64,000 nt of DNA from Siphonodentalium dalli (GCA_032622095.1 CP136068.1:160849465-160913464), one strand, 5' to 3'. Shown: positions 1-11,473, counted from the first letter of the stretch. Notes: a model not told the origin generated them from the sequence alone. Numbers and translations are program-made.

Positions 1-600
1 TAGTATAATTATGTTGTAAGAGTTTCCTGAAATGAACGGTATTGATTGACCAATATTGTTCAACTTTTCTTGAGGAATTAAAAAGTGACTTGCCAAAACT
101 TTTGCCAATGGAAATATTTTTTTGCCAAATGTGAATGAATTTTCATGACGTAATTACATATTAAAATGCACAAGTAACTAGGGACGTCAGCTGACCTAAA
201 TTACGTCGTTGTGATTTTGGGACGTTTTTATCGTCCATAATTCATCGCAATTGATACAAAATTCGTAAACGGATATGTGTTTTCGCAGAGCCTCGCCCAA
301 TAGATGCTCAAATCCCCATAACGGGCATAACAGTTTAAGCGACGACACTAGCTGCATACTTGGTGGTAAATGTCATGTAATGTTACGACCGCCGATATGT
401 TTGATAGACTTCAATCAAAACAAATTATTTCCGCACGCGCAAATAATTTACTATTAGTTATCTTCAGCAACATCGGAGATACATAGCTATTTAATACCTG
501 GGTGTGGGTTTTGTTCTCCGAGACGGACTGCGCATCTTTACAGCTACGTGTCATAGTTCGGGAGCTGATAGGGTACCCATGCATCCCCTCCCAAGACTTG
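1..600. other. No gene recognised
   Basis: AT-rich sequence with stop codons in all frames. Short open stretches at 275-457 and 504-713 show no domain and no convincing splice pattern; the second is created by the MITE hairpin that starts near 600. Confidence 0.5.
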
Positions 601-602
601 AC

Positions 603-1000
603 TTAACCGTTTACCCAACAGAAGGGCCCTGTGCCAATGCATTCTCTTATATATGCGAGTCGACCATAGGTCGCCTCGCATATATAAGAGAATGCATTGG
701 CTTAACACATTAAAAATTATAAAATTGTTAAAGAATGTAAGAAAAAATGGTAAAAAGTGTTAAAAAAAGATTTTTTTAGGCCAATGCATTCTCTTATATA
801 TGCGAGGCGACCTATGGTCGACTCGCATATATAAGAGAATGCATTGGCACAGGGCTAACTGTAACTATCACAATGTGGTCAAGGAGCCGGTTCCAATGAT
901 ATCCATATGTGTATGGTTCTATTGAGACAGACCGAAGATAATTTAGGCTGTTGAAGCTTTATTTGGCCGGTTTTGGCCGGTTTATTGGGTAAAGGGTTAA
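603..1000 (+). mobile_element. TTAA-flanked MITE with hairpin modules, copy 1
   Basis: The element is bounded by TTAA on both sides. Its terminal inverted repeat reads TTAACCGTTTACCCAACA on the left (one mismatch to the copy at 11474) and TATTGGGTAAAGGGTTAA on the right. Inside are two 69-bp near-perfect palindromes, 633-701 and 780-848, each beginning GCCAATGCATTCTCTTATAT; they are reverse complements of one another and flank an AT-rich spacer. A unique tail containing GGCCGGTTTTGGCCGG follows. TTAA target duplication is the hallmark of the piggyBac superfamily, so a non-autonomous piggyBac-type MITE is the inference. No transposase is encoded. Confidence 0.85.
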
Positions 1001-1249
1001 CCCAATTTATTTCCTTCCTTATTTTGTCCCTCAACTTTTATGCACAACATTTTCTCGCAGAATACGCACATAATCGACATATACTGTGAAATAGGTACAT
1101 AGTGTTATTATTTTATTCTGAAATTAACAGATAATGGACTCTTATCCGTTATTTCGTTTTGTAACGCGGGCCACAGTGAAAACACCTGTTAAAGAGCCTA
1201 CACATGAAAAGTCCTGAGTTGACGTATTTATGTCATTGTCCGCACACAA

Positions 1250-1380
1250 TCTGCTAGGTGTGAGTCGATAATGTGACTAAAATATTCAAATTTTCAGCAC
1301 ATTATCGACTCAAAATGAGGTGATTCTAAGCAGATTATCTACCTAAAATTTGATCTATTATAAGCAGATAATGTGCTGGT
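1250..1380. repeat. Short inverted-repeat cluster
   Basis: GAGTCGATAATGTG at about 1262 is answered by CACATTATCGACTC at about 1300. Related words (AGCAGATAATGTGCT, ACAGATAATGGACTC) recur at 1127-1150, 1360-1378 and again near 32070. It is probably the remnant of an interspersed repeat; no ends could be fixed. Confidence 0.35.
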
Positions 1381-1834
1381 TTTAGGGAGAACAGGCTGTT
1401 TATGCAAAGTTAACATGAATAAAGTGGATGTGTAGAAACCAGGCCAAATATAATCAGAAAAAGCCGCCGTTTTTCTAAGTCAGTTGGATTTGACACCAAT
1501 TATATTAGTCAAGGTTTCCGCATATAAGACGAACGAGCTGTGATGACAATACTAACATTACCATCGTTTTCGTTTGGATTTCCTCCCATGTTTCGTCTAC
1601 ACATGAGAGCCTTGGTGGGTCCAAACTGAATTGCTGGCATTTGGTCTGGATATTTACTGGTTTATGGTACGGTTCAAGTTCGCATTTGGAATCCGCCCGA
1701 CAATTGATCACATGAGTTATGACACTTTGTTGATTAGTTTCGGACGAATATTCTACGCCCTGAATAAAGACCGTTTAATTTATTAGTTGCTTTTTACACG
1801 GGAATATGATAAAGGGCGGTTAACCCAAGGCAGT

Positions 1835-2050
1835 CTAGCTGTTATATTCTATGCTTTTGTTACTTTTATCTTGACATTTGTAAACTGCCGCAGGGTAGAC
1901 TGCTCTGGACATAATTTGTAAAATTTCCACTACCGGAGTCCAAGACAGGGGTGTCTCTACAGTAGGGCCGGGATACGAGCACCCCAGCTCATATATTATG
2001 GGTGTCATAAAACATTTGCGTGCATAATGCCTCGCGAAAATCCACAAAAT
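1835..2050 (-). CDS. Possible Ig-like exon fragment
   Basis: The minus strand reads through a Cys...SW...YKC pattern (GCSYPG, LSWTP, AVYKCQ) that resembles the C-W-C core of an immunoglobulin-like domain. A GT that could act as donor (AAAA|GTAACA) lies just after YKCQDK. A second cysteine-rich open stretch, 1505-1711 on the same strand, ends at ATG|GTAATG and might be a following exon. The Ig spacing is not tight and the acceptor is weak, so this may be chance or a decayed exon. Confidence 0.2.
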   Translation of the reverse strand: MLWIFARHYARKCFMTPIIYELGCSYPGPTVETPLSWTPVVEILQIMSRAVYPAAVYKCQDKSNKSIEYNS

Positions 2051-2566
2051 CATCCATCAGTAATATGTTGAAAATTACTAAAACGGATCACATTTGAGAA
2101 CGCTCTTTATCATCTGCCGTTTTTTTTCGTGAAGCCTACGAAATAACGCTCTTTAACAGAGACGATTTGAATTTGTACTCGCCCAACCACAGACGCTGCG
2201 GTTAGAATCGTATAGTGGTGAAAATCGCAGGTGGGTAAAAGTGGCTTGCCCGCAGAAGCTACATTGCTGCCATGCCTGCAGTTACGATTTTATCCACGTG
2301 ATCGAGCACGCGCTGGCATGTAAATTGTGAGACCAGTGCGACCATGGTCATGTGACACATACGATCGCGCGCGTTGCCAAGGTCACGTCATGATTTTCGT
2401 GATCAAAATTAAACATTGCTCAAACGCTACGATGTGGCTGCGATATTGTCGTCAGTATGCGCAGTGGATGCTCCACCTGCGATTTTCCCCACTTACGATT
2501 TTAATCTCAGCGTCTGTGGTGGCACTTATACTTCTTATATATCTTCGATATCTGATTCAATTTCAG

Positions 2567-2731
2567 AGTACTTATACAATGAGCAGTTCTGTATTTGGTA
2601 CAGAATAGGACATAGCAACAGGCAGACAGTGCGTCAGAACATAGCCCTGTGTGAAGGCGAGAGAGGTCACCTGTTGGAAATCACGAGCCAAGACATGTTT
2701 GATTGGCTAGTGGACGTACTTCCATATACAG
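2567..2731 (+). CDS. C-type lectin-like domain, N-terminal half exon
   Basis: This 165-bp exon lies between a pyrimidine-rich acceptor (GATTCAATTTCAG|AG) and a strong donor (ATACAG|GTACGT), with phase 1 at both ends. It encodes the first half of a CTLD: FCIWYRIG with the extra N-terminal cysteine of long-form domains, then helix-1-like NIALCEGERG, then LLEIT. It joins in frame to the exon at 3614: the leftover G plus CT makes an Ala codon. The signal-peptide exon was not found. CTLDs are secreted or membrane recognition modules, often sugar binding; here the ligand is unknown. The last 40 bp and the donor are repeated downstream as a tandem array, which may complicate splicing. Confidence 0.7.
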
Positions 2732-3462
2732 GTACGTAATCAGGCCTGGCCAGGACATGTTTGATTGGTTAGTGGACGTACTTCCATATAACACAGACTA
2801 CAATGTCGTTTTGGCAAATGTACCGGAGCCAACAACACATGGTGATTCTGATGATTCGCGCAAAGAAGATTGGAAAACCATTTCAAAAATAGTACGGAAA
2901 ATGACAAAGTGTAACGAAGATGATGTTCTGTCATTTTACAGAATAGGTAGTATAGTAGAAAACAAAAATCGACCAGTTAAACTTCTGTTAAAGTCAAGAC
3001 ATATACGAGATCAAATGATCAGTGATGCGGTAAGATACAATAGAGATAAATGTACACAACCAGGACCATCAAAAGTATATATCAACAAAGACCACACACG
3101 AATCGAAATTGGAACACTTTACAAACTACGAACTGAACTAAAGAACAGAAAAAAGAATTATCCAAAAAAGACCTTCCGTTTGGAAGAAGGACAAATTGTA
3201 GAACGTTAAATTTAGTATTTGTGTTTTATTATTGTGACAACAAAAAAGTTAAATATTCATGTAAATACGGGAACTAAGAGTCAGTCAGACTCGTTCCTAA
3301 TTAAATGATGATGATGATGATGATGATGATATACAGGTACGTAATCAGGCTAGGACATTTTTGATTGGCTAGTGGGCGTACTTCCATATACAGGTACGTA
3401 ATCAGGCTAGGACATTTTTGATTGGCTAGTGGACATATTCCATATACAGGTACATTAACAGG
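2692..3462 (+). repeat. Tandem copies of an exon end and its splice donor
   Basis: Four ~57-61-bp units each hold GGCTAGTGGACGTACTTCC or a close variant followed by CATATACAG|GTAC. Unit 1 (2692-2752) is the real 3' end of the lectin exon. Unit 2 is split (2753-2790 and 3331-3351) by a LINE fragment. Units 3 and 4 cover about 3352-3408 and 3409-3462. Potential donors lie after 2731, 3336, 3393 and 3449, and each unit is preceded by a TAG or CAG that could serve as acceptor. A 40-bp unit exon is not a multiple of 3, so inclusion would shift the frame. Confidence 0.8.
2791..3330 (+). mobile_element. 5'-truncated, ORF1-only LINE remnant
   Basis: An open frame runs from about 2791 to the TAA at 3207-3209 and resembles the C-terminal half of a non-LTR retrotransposon ORF1 protein: VLANVPEP start, DVLSFYRIG, RPVKLLLKS, KVYINKDHT, LYKLRTELKNR, and a basic end at IVER. 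Only about 90 bp of 3' sequence follows before a (GAT)n tail, and the reverse-transcriptase ORF is absent. Insertion into a lectin tandem unit is visible: CTTCCATATA to the left and ATACAGGTAC to the right, with a 3-4-bp overlap. This looks like a half-LINE, comparable in plan to mammalian HAL1, or an internally deleted LINE. Confidence 0.65.
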
Positions 3463-3613
3463 ACACGACATGTATCACATGGAGTAAATTTGTTATAATA
3501 TATTATAAAATACGGACAAAAGTAATAATTTAGAAAATTTTAAGGTAATAAACATATATACACTCCAAACACAATGATAAAATCTCAGTAATACTTATCT
3601 CCTTTCCCGACAG

Positions 3614-3888
3614 CTCCCGGCAGGTTGGTGTATCACGTGGATGGATCAGACGAATCGGAAGAAGGGGTCTGGAAGAATAGAAATGGCGACCCCTTATGGA
3701 CGGTTCCTGGATTCAACGGGGGAGATAACTGGGATAACCGAGGGGCAGGCGACAACGATGGTGGGCAGCACTGCCTCACGATTACCATACATGACGGAGG
3801 CTCGCCCGTGGTAATGAATGACTTTGATTGTGATCAGTTATATGATATCTTATATGATTTCCGGCACGCTTATGTATGTCAGCTATAA
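3614..3888 (+). CDS. C-type lectin-like domain, C-terminal exon
   Basis: The acceptor CCCGACAG|CT gives phase 1, matching the exon ending at 2731. The frame runs to a TAA at 3886-3888. Hallmarks of the second half of a CTLD are visible: EEGVWKN, a NWDN segment, the cysteine of QHCLTI, DFDC, and terminal YVCQL. There is no EPN or QPD triplet in the loop (it reads GGDNW), and WND is replaced by MND, so classical calcium-dependent sugar binding is doubtful. The exon ends the protein just after the last conserved cysteine, as in the lectin at 37836. The upstream intron holds the tandem donor array and the LINE remnant. Confidence 0.75.
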
Positions 3889-4128
3889 AATCGTAGGTGT
3901 ATTTATCCATCACAATATACACCTTTGCACAATGAACTACTACTAGCTACTACATGTGGTAGTGGTACATTATTCGACAGTCCAACAACCTTTTTCACAT
4001 AATTGACGACTATAAGTCCGTTATTGAGAAGACCGTCCTTTTGAAACGTATTGCCACTCACAGTACGGTGATATGGCTATGTTTGCCGTAATTATTTTGT
4101 ACCTAATTATGTTGATATCGAGTCGTAG

Positions 4129-5190
4129 TCAAATGATTGAACATACGGATCGTGTACCCATTATTAGCATCTCTGTACCGTGATTAATGATTGAACACAC
4201 GGATCGTGTACCCATTATTAGCATCTCTGTACCGTAATTAATGATTGAACACACGGATCGTGTACCCATTATTAGCATCTCTGTACCGTAATTAATGATT
4301 GAACACACGGATTGTGTACCCATTATTAGCATCTCTGTACCGTAATTAATGATTGAACATACGGATCGTGTACCCATTATTAGCATCTCTGTACCGTAAT
4401 TAATGATTGAACACACGGATCGTGTACCCATTATAGCATCTCTGTACCGTAATTAATTATTGAACACACGGATCGTGTACCCATTATTAGCATCTCTGTA
4501 CCGTAATTAATGATTGAACACACGGATCGTGTACCCATTATTAGCATATCTGTACCGTAATTAATGATTGAACACACGGATCGTGTACCCATTATTAGCA
4601 TCTCTGTACCGTAATTAGTGATTGAACACACGGATCGTGTACCCATTATTAGCATATCTGTACCGTAATTAATGATTGAACACACGGATCGTGTACCCAT
4701 TATTAGCATCTCCGTACCGTAATTAATGATTGAACACACGGATCGTGTACCCATTATTAGCATCTCTGTACCGTAATTAATGATTGAACACACGGATCGT
4801 GTACCCATTATTAGCATCTCTGTACCGTAATTAATGATTGAACACACGGATCGTGTACCCATTATTAGCATCTCTGTACCGTAATTCATGATTGAACACA
4901 CGGATCGTGTACCCATTATTAGCATCTCTGTACCGTAATTAATGATTGAACACACGGATCGTGTACCCATTATTAGCATCTCTGTACCGTAATTAATGAT
5001 TGAACACACGGATCGTGTACCCATTATTAGCATCTCTGTACCGTAATTAATGATTGAACACACGGATCGTGTACCCATTATTAGCATCTCTGTACCGTAA
5101 TTAATGATTGAACACACGGATCGTGTACCCATTATTAGCATCTCTGATTGAACACACGGATCGTGTACCCATTATTAGCATCTCCGTACC
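4129..5190. repeat. 54-bp minisatellite, ~20 units
   Basis: The unit starts with GATTGAACACACGGATCGTG and is 54 bp long, equal to 18 codons. This keeps the minus strand open as a repeated 18-residue peptide (MGTRSVCSIINYG...). One unit has a 1-bp deletion near 4433, which breaks the frame; other changes are scattered substitutions. Units are nearly identical, so recent expansion or homogenisation is likely. Coding is unlikely: there are no flanking exons or splice sites. Confidence 0.9.
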
Positions 5191-5427
5191 GTAATTGTAA
5201 CTATGGATATCGTAAACCACAAATGCTAGCAAGAACACAAATTATAGTGACATAGTACCATATTCGTCATTATTATCAGCAGTAGTGACATTTCAATCAG
5301 TGCACACAAGAGCAGAATCAGGACCAGCATGTTGTATACATTATAAGTGCGCCGCTTGAATTTGCATACATTTACCAAGTCAGTAAGTTTCATGTGCAAA
5401 ATTAAACATAACTTTCTGGTTCTGCAG

Positions 5428-5466
5428 CAAAAAAATTTGAAAAAAAAAAAAAAAAAAAAATTTTTT
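5428..5466. repeat. Poly(A)/poly(T) tract
   Basis: A run of about 21 A is followed directly by a T run. No target duplication was recognised around it. Confidence 0.7.
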
Positions 5467-5646
5467 CTGTAGCCATCAAGTCTCGAATACAACCTATTAC
5501 TGACCGTTGGTCCCGTTACTGTGTTCACCATTGGTCGCTATATATGGACAGTATGTAAAGAGTGTACGATATAAAGCAAAATATTCAACACTATGCGGAC
5601 CACTCTTAACACACTGTCGATCACTGGGATTCACTCTGGTGTTTGT

Positions 5647-6145
5647 CTAGATCATGTCATGAATCTCTACCATAGAGGTCATTTTCCCACCAGTACAACC
5701 CCTGGGAACGTTTTGAAGTTTTAACAGGGAACATTACAAAGTCGAAAAAATAAGGCGGGGAATATATTTCTTTGTTATTAGCTGTCCTTTAATAATATAC
5801 TCCACTGCGGGTGAAAGTCCCAACTTTAAATTGAATGTTTTTTTATGAGCTGAATTCGCAATAAACATTGAATTAATTACCCAGGAGAAATTCCATAATT
5901 GTATATGACGCAAAGCAAAATCGCTCATAAATTCACTTAAATCATGAAATTTTGAATTGGGACCTTCACCTACAGTGAAGTACATTATTAAGGAATAGAT
6001 CATAACAAAGAAATATGTTCCCCGCAGTATTTTTTCGACTTTATAAGGTTCCCTGTAAAAACTTCAAAAAGTTCCAAGGTTTTGTACTGGTGGAATATGA
6101 TCTCTACGTGCATAGCTAGGAGTAGAAATTCATAACATGATCTAG
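5647..6145. mobile_element. Long-TIR foldback element, copy 1
   Basis: The ends CTAGATCATGT and ACATGATCTAG start two arms that remain complementary, imperfectly, almost to the centre: CACCAGTACAA versus TTGTACTGGTG, then GGGGAATATATTTCTTTGTT versus AACAAAGAAATATGTTCCCC, then GGTGAAAGTCCCAA versus TTGGGACCTTCACC. The 499-bp element could fold into one long hairpin. A diverged relative lies at about 58980-59500. Confidence 0.75.
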
Positions 6146-6575
6146 TACAAATACAGAAGATCGGAATTGTTAACGCTCTTTATTATCTACCTATTGTGAC
6201 AGGTGTAGAGGAACAAAGCTATTACAAATATCACTCAAATTTTAATATGTAAAAACAATGTATCACTATCCGACAGAAATAGCACATATAGTTGGATTTA
6301 AACATTCACACAATTACAGAAAATTCAGTAATAACTGCCCGATGAGTTGGGAACAAGGTTCCCAGAGTCACACCATTCTGAACGACTCGGTCACATTTGC
6401 TTTACAAGGAAATAACCTCTTCCATAAATAGACACCATATCTGCCGGACTATTGTGATTGATCGTGTGCATATTACCAGGAAATATGCCTGTTGGGAGAA
6501 GACTCGCATGTTAAATTAATTATTGTTATTTACTACTACATGTTTGTATCACTGTTTAATGTATGATCACGTTTG

Positions 6576-6613
6576 GTACAGCCGTAGTGAACGTTTGGTA
6601 CAGCCGTAGTGAA
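6576..6613. repeat. 22-bp direct duplication
   Basis: ACGTTTGGTACAGCCGTAGT occurs twice back to back. Confidence 0.7.
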
Positions 6614-6782
6614 TAACTTATTATCCATGCACATATATATGCGTCAGCGAGTCAATGCTATTGGCTGATCAACAGAGCCATGCATTGTAGCATTGCGCGA
6701 ATATAGTTTATAATTACGGAAGATGTTATTTCCTTGCGAATCGGAAATGGCCAAGTAGTTGAGAATGATAGTCACACGATCT

Positions 6783-7312
6783 GGAAATTTTAAATTATAG
6801 CTACTATAGCTATATGTAGCTGTAGTAGCTACATTTGATTATCGTAAAACACTATTTTACCAGTTGTCATGACGCGTAGGCATTACCGCGAGCTGTTGCA
6901 ACTATAGGGTGAGGGGTATTATTTTGTAGCAACGTATGCAACCACTGCCTGTGGCATTTCGGTTGCACCAGCTTGCGGAATATCTGACAAGCATGGCTAG
7001 GCGCGTATATCTGTTTAGAAAGTTGTATGCTATGTGATATGGGACTCGCATCCATTCGTATATGATCTACTATTCTTGTATTTAGGTACACTTGTCAGGA
7101 AAAAATAACCATGTTGGACTAGTTTGTTAATTATACATGAAAATGGCAAACTATGTTAACTTACTGAGAATAATCAAATCATGTTCTTGTATATTTCAAC
7201 GATCGTTTGTTGGATTGAGTTATCTCTCTTCAACCAGATTCATCCATCACCAATAGCCATATTTAGCTACAATAGCTACATGTGGCTATTATAGCTATAA
7301 TTGGGAATTGCC
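6783..7312. mobile_element. TIR MITE rich in TAGCTA, copy 1
   Basis: The left end (AATTATAGCTACTATAGCTA) matches, in reverse complement, the right end (TAGCTATAATTGGGAATTGC) over about 45 bp. The interior has no ORF. A full diverged copy lies at 35735-36230 and a truncated one at 34234-34460. Confidence 0.75.
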
Positions 7313-7613
7313 CGACCTGATTGCTGCGTTACTCGGCCACATTCATGCGATCAACAGTGATCAGTCATATACCGTGGTCGACCTTGGTACCACCTCGCGT
7401 TCACGGTTAGACCGCATTTTCCATACAATGTTTATATGAATTTTATGTTGTTTTTTAAAGTCGGCATATAACCGCACCAGTGAGTGTATATTTCTGGTAT
7501 GGCATATCGCTGCATTGATGAGGCAAACGTGAATTAACCGTAAACAATTTGTTAATTGTTTTGTGTATAGTTAACGCGGTGCGTGGCGTTCACGAAAAAC
7601 TGGACTGAGTGAA

Positions 7614-7788
7614 TATATAGAGAGTAATCAATTGGTTCCGAGAATTACGTTAAATAATTCACGAGAAGCGTGAGACGTCGGTAAGAAAAGAGTGCCCGTT
7701 AGCGCACGAGTTTCTTACCCAAAACGTCTCTTGCATCGAGTGAATTATTGAACGTAATTCTCGGAACTAATTATTACTCTATCTATTA
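7614..7788. mobile_element. Foldback element with ~73-bp arms
   Basis: TTCCGAGAATTACGTTAAAT in the left arm is answered by AACGTAATTCTCGGAA in the right, and GAGACGTCGGTAAGAAA by TTTCTTACCCAAAACGTCTC. The loop centre is GTGCCCGTTAGCGCACG. Confidence 0.75.
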
Positions 7789-7865
7789 CACTTCTGCATC
7801 AATGTGGTTCGCCAAATATGATTACAACACACATAATTAATGCATGAAAGTCCCGATGTCAGTAA

Positions 7866-8490
7866 ACATGACGCTTTCACACTGTCAGTGTCAAGTGTAG
7901 CATATTGGTCAACATGACGCTTTCACACTGTCAGTGTCGAGTGTAGCCTGTTGGTAAACATGACGCTTTCACACTGCCAGTGTCAAGTGAAGCCTATTGG
8001 TCAACATGATGCGTTCACATTGCCAGTGTCAAGTGTAGCTATTGGTCAACATGACGTTTTCACACTGTCAGTGTCAACTGTAGCCTGTCAATGTCAAGTG
8101 CAGCCTGTTGGTCAACATGACGCTTTCACACCGTCGGTGTCAAGTGTAGCCAGTTGGTAAACATGACACTTTCACGCTGTCAGTGTCAAGCGTAGCCTGT
8201 TGGACAACATGACGCTTTCACACTGTCAGTGTCAAGTGTAGCCTGTTGGTAAACATAACGCTTCCACACAGTCGGTGTCAAATGTAGCCTGTTGGTCAAC
8301 ATGACGCTTTCACACTGTCAGTGTCAAGTGTAGCCTGTTGGTAAACATGACGCTTCACACTGTCAGTGTCAAGTGTAGCATGTTGGTAAACATGACGCTG
8401 TTACACTGTAAGTGCCAAGAATAGCCTGTTGGTAAACATGACGCTTTTACACTGTCGGTGTCAATTGTAGCCTGTTGGTCAACATGACGA
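7866..8490. repeat. 46-bp minisatellite, ~13 units
   Basis: The unit contains GTCAACATGACGCTTTCACA followed by CTGTCAGTGTCAAGTGTAGC. Units carry substitutions and short deletions (for example around 8080 and 8355). Open frames across it are by-products. Confidence 0.9.
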
Positions 8491-8599
8491 TTTCGCAGAT
8501 TGCTGCTTTCATTGAGATAAATATCAAAGCTAGCCGATTTTCTTAGATTACCATCTTGTCCGGTGCACATACAAACCGACATCACACGGCATTATAAGA

Positions 8600-9270
8600 A
8601 GCATATTATTCCTATCTTACGAACACTTTGTGGAACTAATGTACATTTCCGCACTCCGATAACTGTACAACGTACCTACATTTAGGTAGACGCTATAAGT
8701 GTAACCGAGGCTGGCTCCAAAATAAAATGTGCAAGTGGGATATTATGTTGTGTTTTCTGAGACTTTTCTCAGTTGTTATACATTGTTGAACAATACAATC
8801 CCACGCCGCCACTTTTTCCCTTTCTATATGTGAGACAGTATCGTTCACCACGCGATCGCCACATCCAATAAGATTGGGTCACCCGTTTAGTTATGGGATA
8901 GTACCAATAGCTCAGGTTTGTCGGCTCTATATTGGAACTCCGGAATGCCTATTGATCGATAGTATCAAAAACCCTTGGTTCTTCGACCTTTATAGTTATT
9001 CTGGAGTACCTAAACGGATTGTTATATCTAAGAGTGCATGTATAAGTGCATGTATATGTCCTGGATGGGGTATACTGAGGTCGGTTTTTGACTGGCACTG
9101 TTAACGCCATGTTGAACAGCTACATATTAGATAGTCTGAAACTGTTTCAGATATCCTTTGTATTACATGGCTATATACGGTTTTCCATGTTGTAGGACGT
9201 CACATGTCATGCTTCGAATTAAAACATCCATGCGATTATATTGGTGCTGTTAGCCACATTTGTCAAATGC
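8600..9270. other. No gene recognised
   Basis: An open stretch at 8874-9104 has no recognisable domain and no clear splice sites. Nothing else is seen. Confidence 0.5.
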
Positions 9271-9274
9271 AAAA

Positions 9275-9337
9275 AATATTTCGCATTTGGTTAAAGGTAC
9301 TGAATTCGATTCAATGGTCCCCATATAATCAGATTCC

Positions 9338-9386
<49 letters not shown>

Positions 9387-9500
9387 TTTTTAGAAAAGCC
9401 GCTACAGGTATCGGAATTGATTAATTGTTCAGAGATAATGCTAACCACTGTCAAATATAGTATAACATTGCCCGAAACGTGTTATTTATGAACATGGTGT
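9275..9500. repeat. Interspersed repeat with (CAA)n, copy 1
   Basis: AAAGGTACT, GTCCCCATAT, CAGATTCCAACAACAAC, ATGCTAACCAC and TATAACATTGCCC align in order with the segment at about 57785-57970. The CAA array at 9340-9386 is long here and only CAACAACAA there. The class of element is unknown. Confidence 0.6.
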
Positions 9501-9664
9501 TCGATGACTGGCCTTATTATCAACACAACGCCTCTTGATTTTAGAGTTATCCATCTTCACCCGCAGTTTGGTCCGACCGTCGGCTCGTCGACTTTTTACT
9601 GGGCCACTATTAAGTATCGATGGTGAAAAATAACATACTTCAAAAATTGATATCTAACAACTCT

Positions 9665-10330
9665 AACATGTTTGCCTTGTAGAATGGCTGGCTGGATTCT
9701 AAAGGCAATGAATGATATCTCGTATACCATGTGTCCAGTGCAATTACCGCTGTATTATACGTAAGATCTTTGCCATGCAGGATGGCTGCATAGATTCTAA
9801 AGAAATGATATCGCATATGCCATGGATCCAGATCAATTGCATTTGTATATTCGTAAGATGTTTGTATTGTAGAATGGCTCGCTGGATTCTATAGGAATGA
9901 TATATCCTATATCTTGGGCCCAGGGTCATTTCCGCCGTATATATGTAAGATGTTTGCCCTGCAGAACGGATGCATTCTATAGGAATGATATATTATATAT
10001 CTTGGGTCAAGGGTCATTGCCGCTGTATATATGTACGATATTTGCCTTGCTGAATGGCCGGATTATATAGGAATGATATGTCGAATATTGTTGGTTTGTC
10101 GTAGCCACGGCGCCGTAGACCTGTAAGATATTTGCCTTGCATAATTGCTGGCTGGATTCTATAGGAATGGTATGTCATATGTCTTGGGTCCAGCGCCATT
10201 GCTTCTGCATGTATGTAAGCTGTTTGCCCTGAATGGCTGCATGGATTCTAAATGAATGATATCTCATATATCATGGGTCCAGTGCCATTGGCGCCGTAGA
10301 TCTGTAAGATGTTTGCCTTGCTGAAAGGAT
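9665..10330. repeat. Diverged ~90-100-bp tandem repeat, ~7 units
   Basis: Each unit carries TAAGATGTTTGCCTTG, GGCTGGCTGGATTCTATAGG, AATGATATCTCATATAC and GGGTCCAGTGCCATTGC-like words. Units have drifted, so this array is old. Confidence 0.8.
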
Positions 10331-10627
10331 GGAGCTTGTGCGACTGGTTCATTAGCATGGTGTTGTCAGCATACAGCTGGACAAAAGTTTGTAAATGTTT
10401 TTATCGAAGATCTACCGTATCGTAACAGTTTGTTGGCATATATTTCTGTGTGTTCTGGGATAATACATTTAATGTGTCTTCGCAAGAAGTTTCATAAAAA
10501 TCTGTGTTGGGAGATAATAATGCACACAAGACATCAAAATGAGTTTATCGTAAACATTTGATTATACAGTTGGAAGCATGCGGCTCAATCTGGCTGATAA
10601 TGGAATGTTGGAAGAGTTGTCTGGAAT

Positions 10628-10985
10628 ACATAATTATGGCGTCTTCGATCAGCGCGAGGAACCTACGTCACTATTGTTATAATTATGGCGTCTTCGACCA
10701 GGGCGAGGAATCTACGTCACTATTGTTATAATTATGGCGTCTTCGATCAGGGCGAGGAACCTACGTCACTATTGTTATAATTATGGCGTCTTCGATCAGG
10801 GCGAGGAACCTACGTCACTATTGTTATAATTATGGCGTCTTCGATCAGGGCGAGGAACCTACGTCAGTATTGTTATAATTATGGCGTCTTCGATCAGGGC
10901 GAGGAATCTACGTCACTATTGTTATAATTATGTCGTATTCAATCAGGGCGAGGAACCTACGTCACTATTGTTATAATTATCTAAA
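10628..10985. repeat. 49-bp minisatellite, ~7 units
   Basis: The unit is TATGGCGTCTTCGATCAGGG followed by CGAGGAACCTACGTCACTATTGTTATAAT. The units are almost identical. Confidence 0.9.
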
Positions 10986-11473
10986 CCATCGATTCAGACG
11001 TCCGGATAGCTATAATTCTGGTATTTTTGTTTTGTTTTTATCTTTTATCATTAAAAAATACTTTAACGACGTTAAACAATAGAAAATCAAAACAATGGAA
11101 CAATAAATTGTATAAATTTCAATATTAAATGCTTTTTATTTCAGGAAATTCATATATAACCATACAATTTGTTAAAAAAAAATTGAATAAATTATAAACA
11201 GTCCATTGTATATATTCTTGACATTTGATATTTATGAGATTCAGTTTACCGGTATAAAAAAAATTCGCCAACTCGTTAGATATAGAGCAGAAGCGGGGTA
11301 ACTATATATTATCGTCCCAACCTTTTGTTCGTGGAAAAATCGCACATTTCAGGATTGTTAATTTATGCAGCGGGTGAGCTAGATTTTAAACGCTTACAGA
11401 TTTGTTTATTGTACATTTTAAATTTCTCCAGATCATGTACTAGTTTATCCCGTCAGACAACCGTTTATATGTT

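Noticed and set aside
504-713. Open frame with the peptide CANAFSYICEST, recurring at several loci
   Set aside because: It is a translation of the MITE hairpin palindrome; it recurs wherever the element is found and on either strand.
2327-2608. Protein with a hydrophobic segment that could be a membrane anchor
   Set aside because: The hydrophobic stretch is the pyrimidine-rich tract before the lectin exon read in another frame.
4129-5141. Long repetitive minus-strand protein
   Set aside because: It is explained by a 54-bp non-coding minisatellite whose length is a multiple of three; no splice sites or start context.
7866-8490. CRISPR-like regular repeat
   Set aside because: Units are contiguous without unique spacers, and the genome is eukaryotic; it is a minisatellite. 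The same applies to the arrays at 10628, 16970, 22937, 43155 and 45130.
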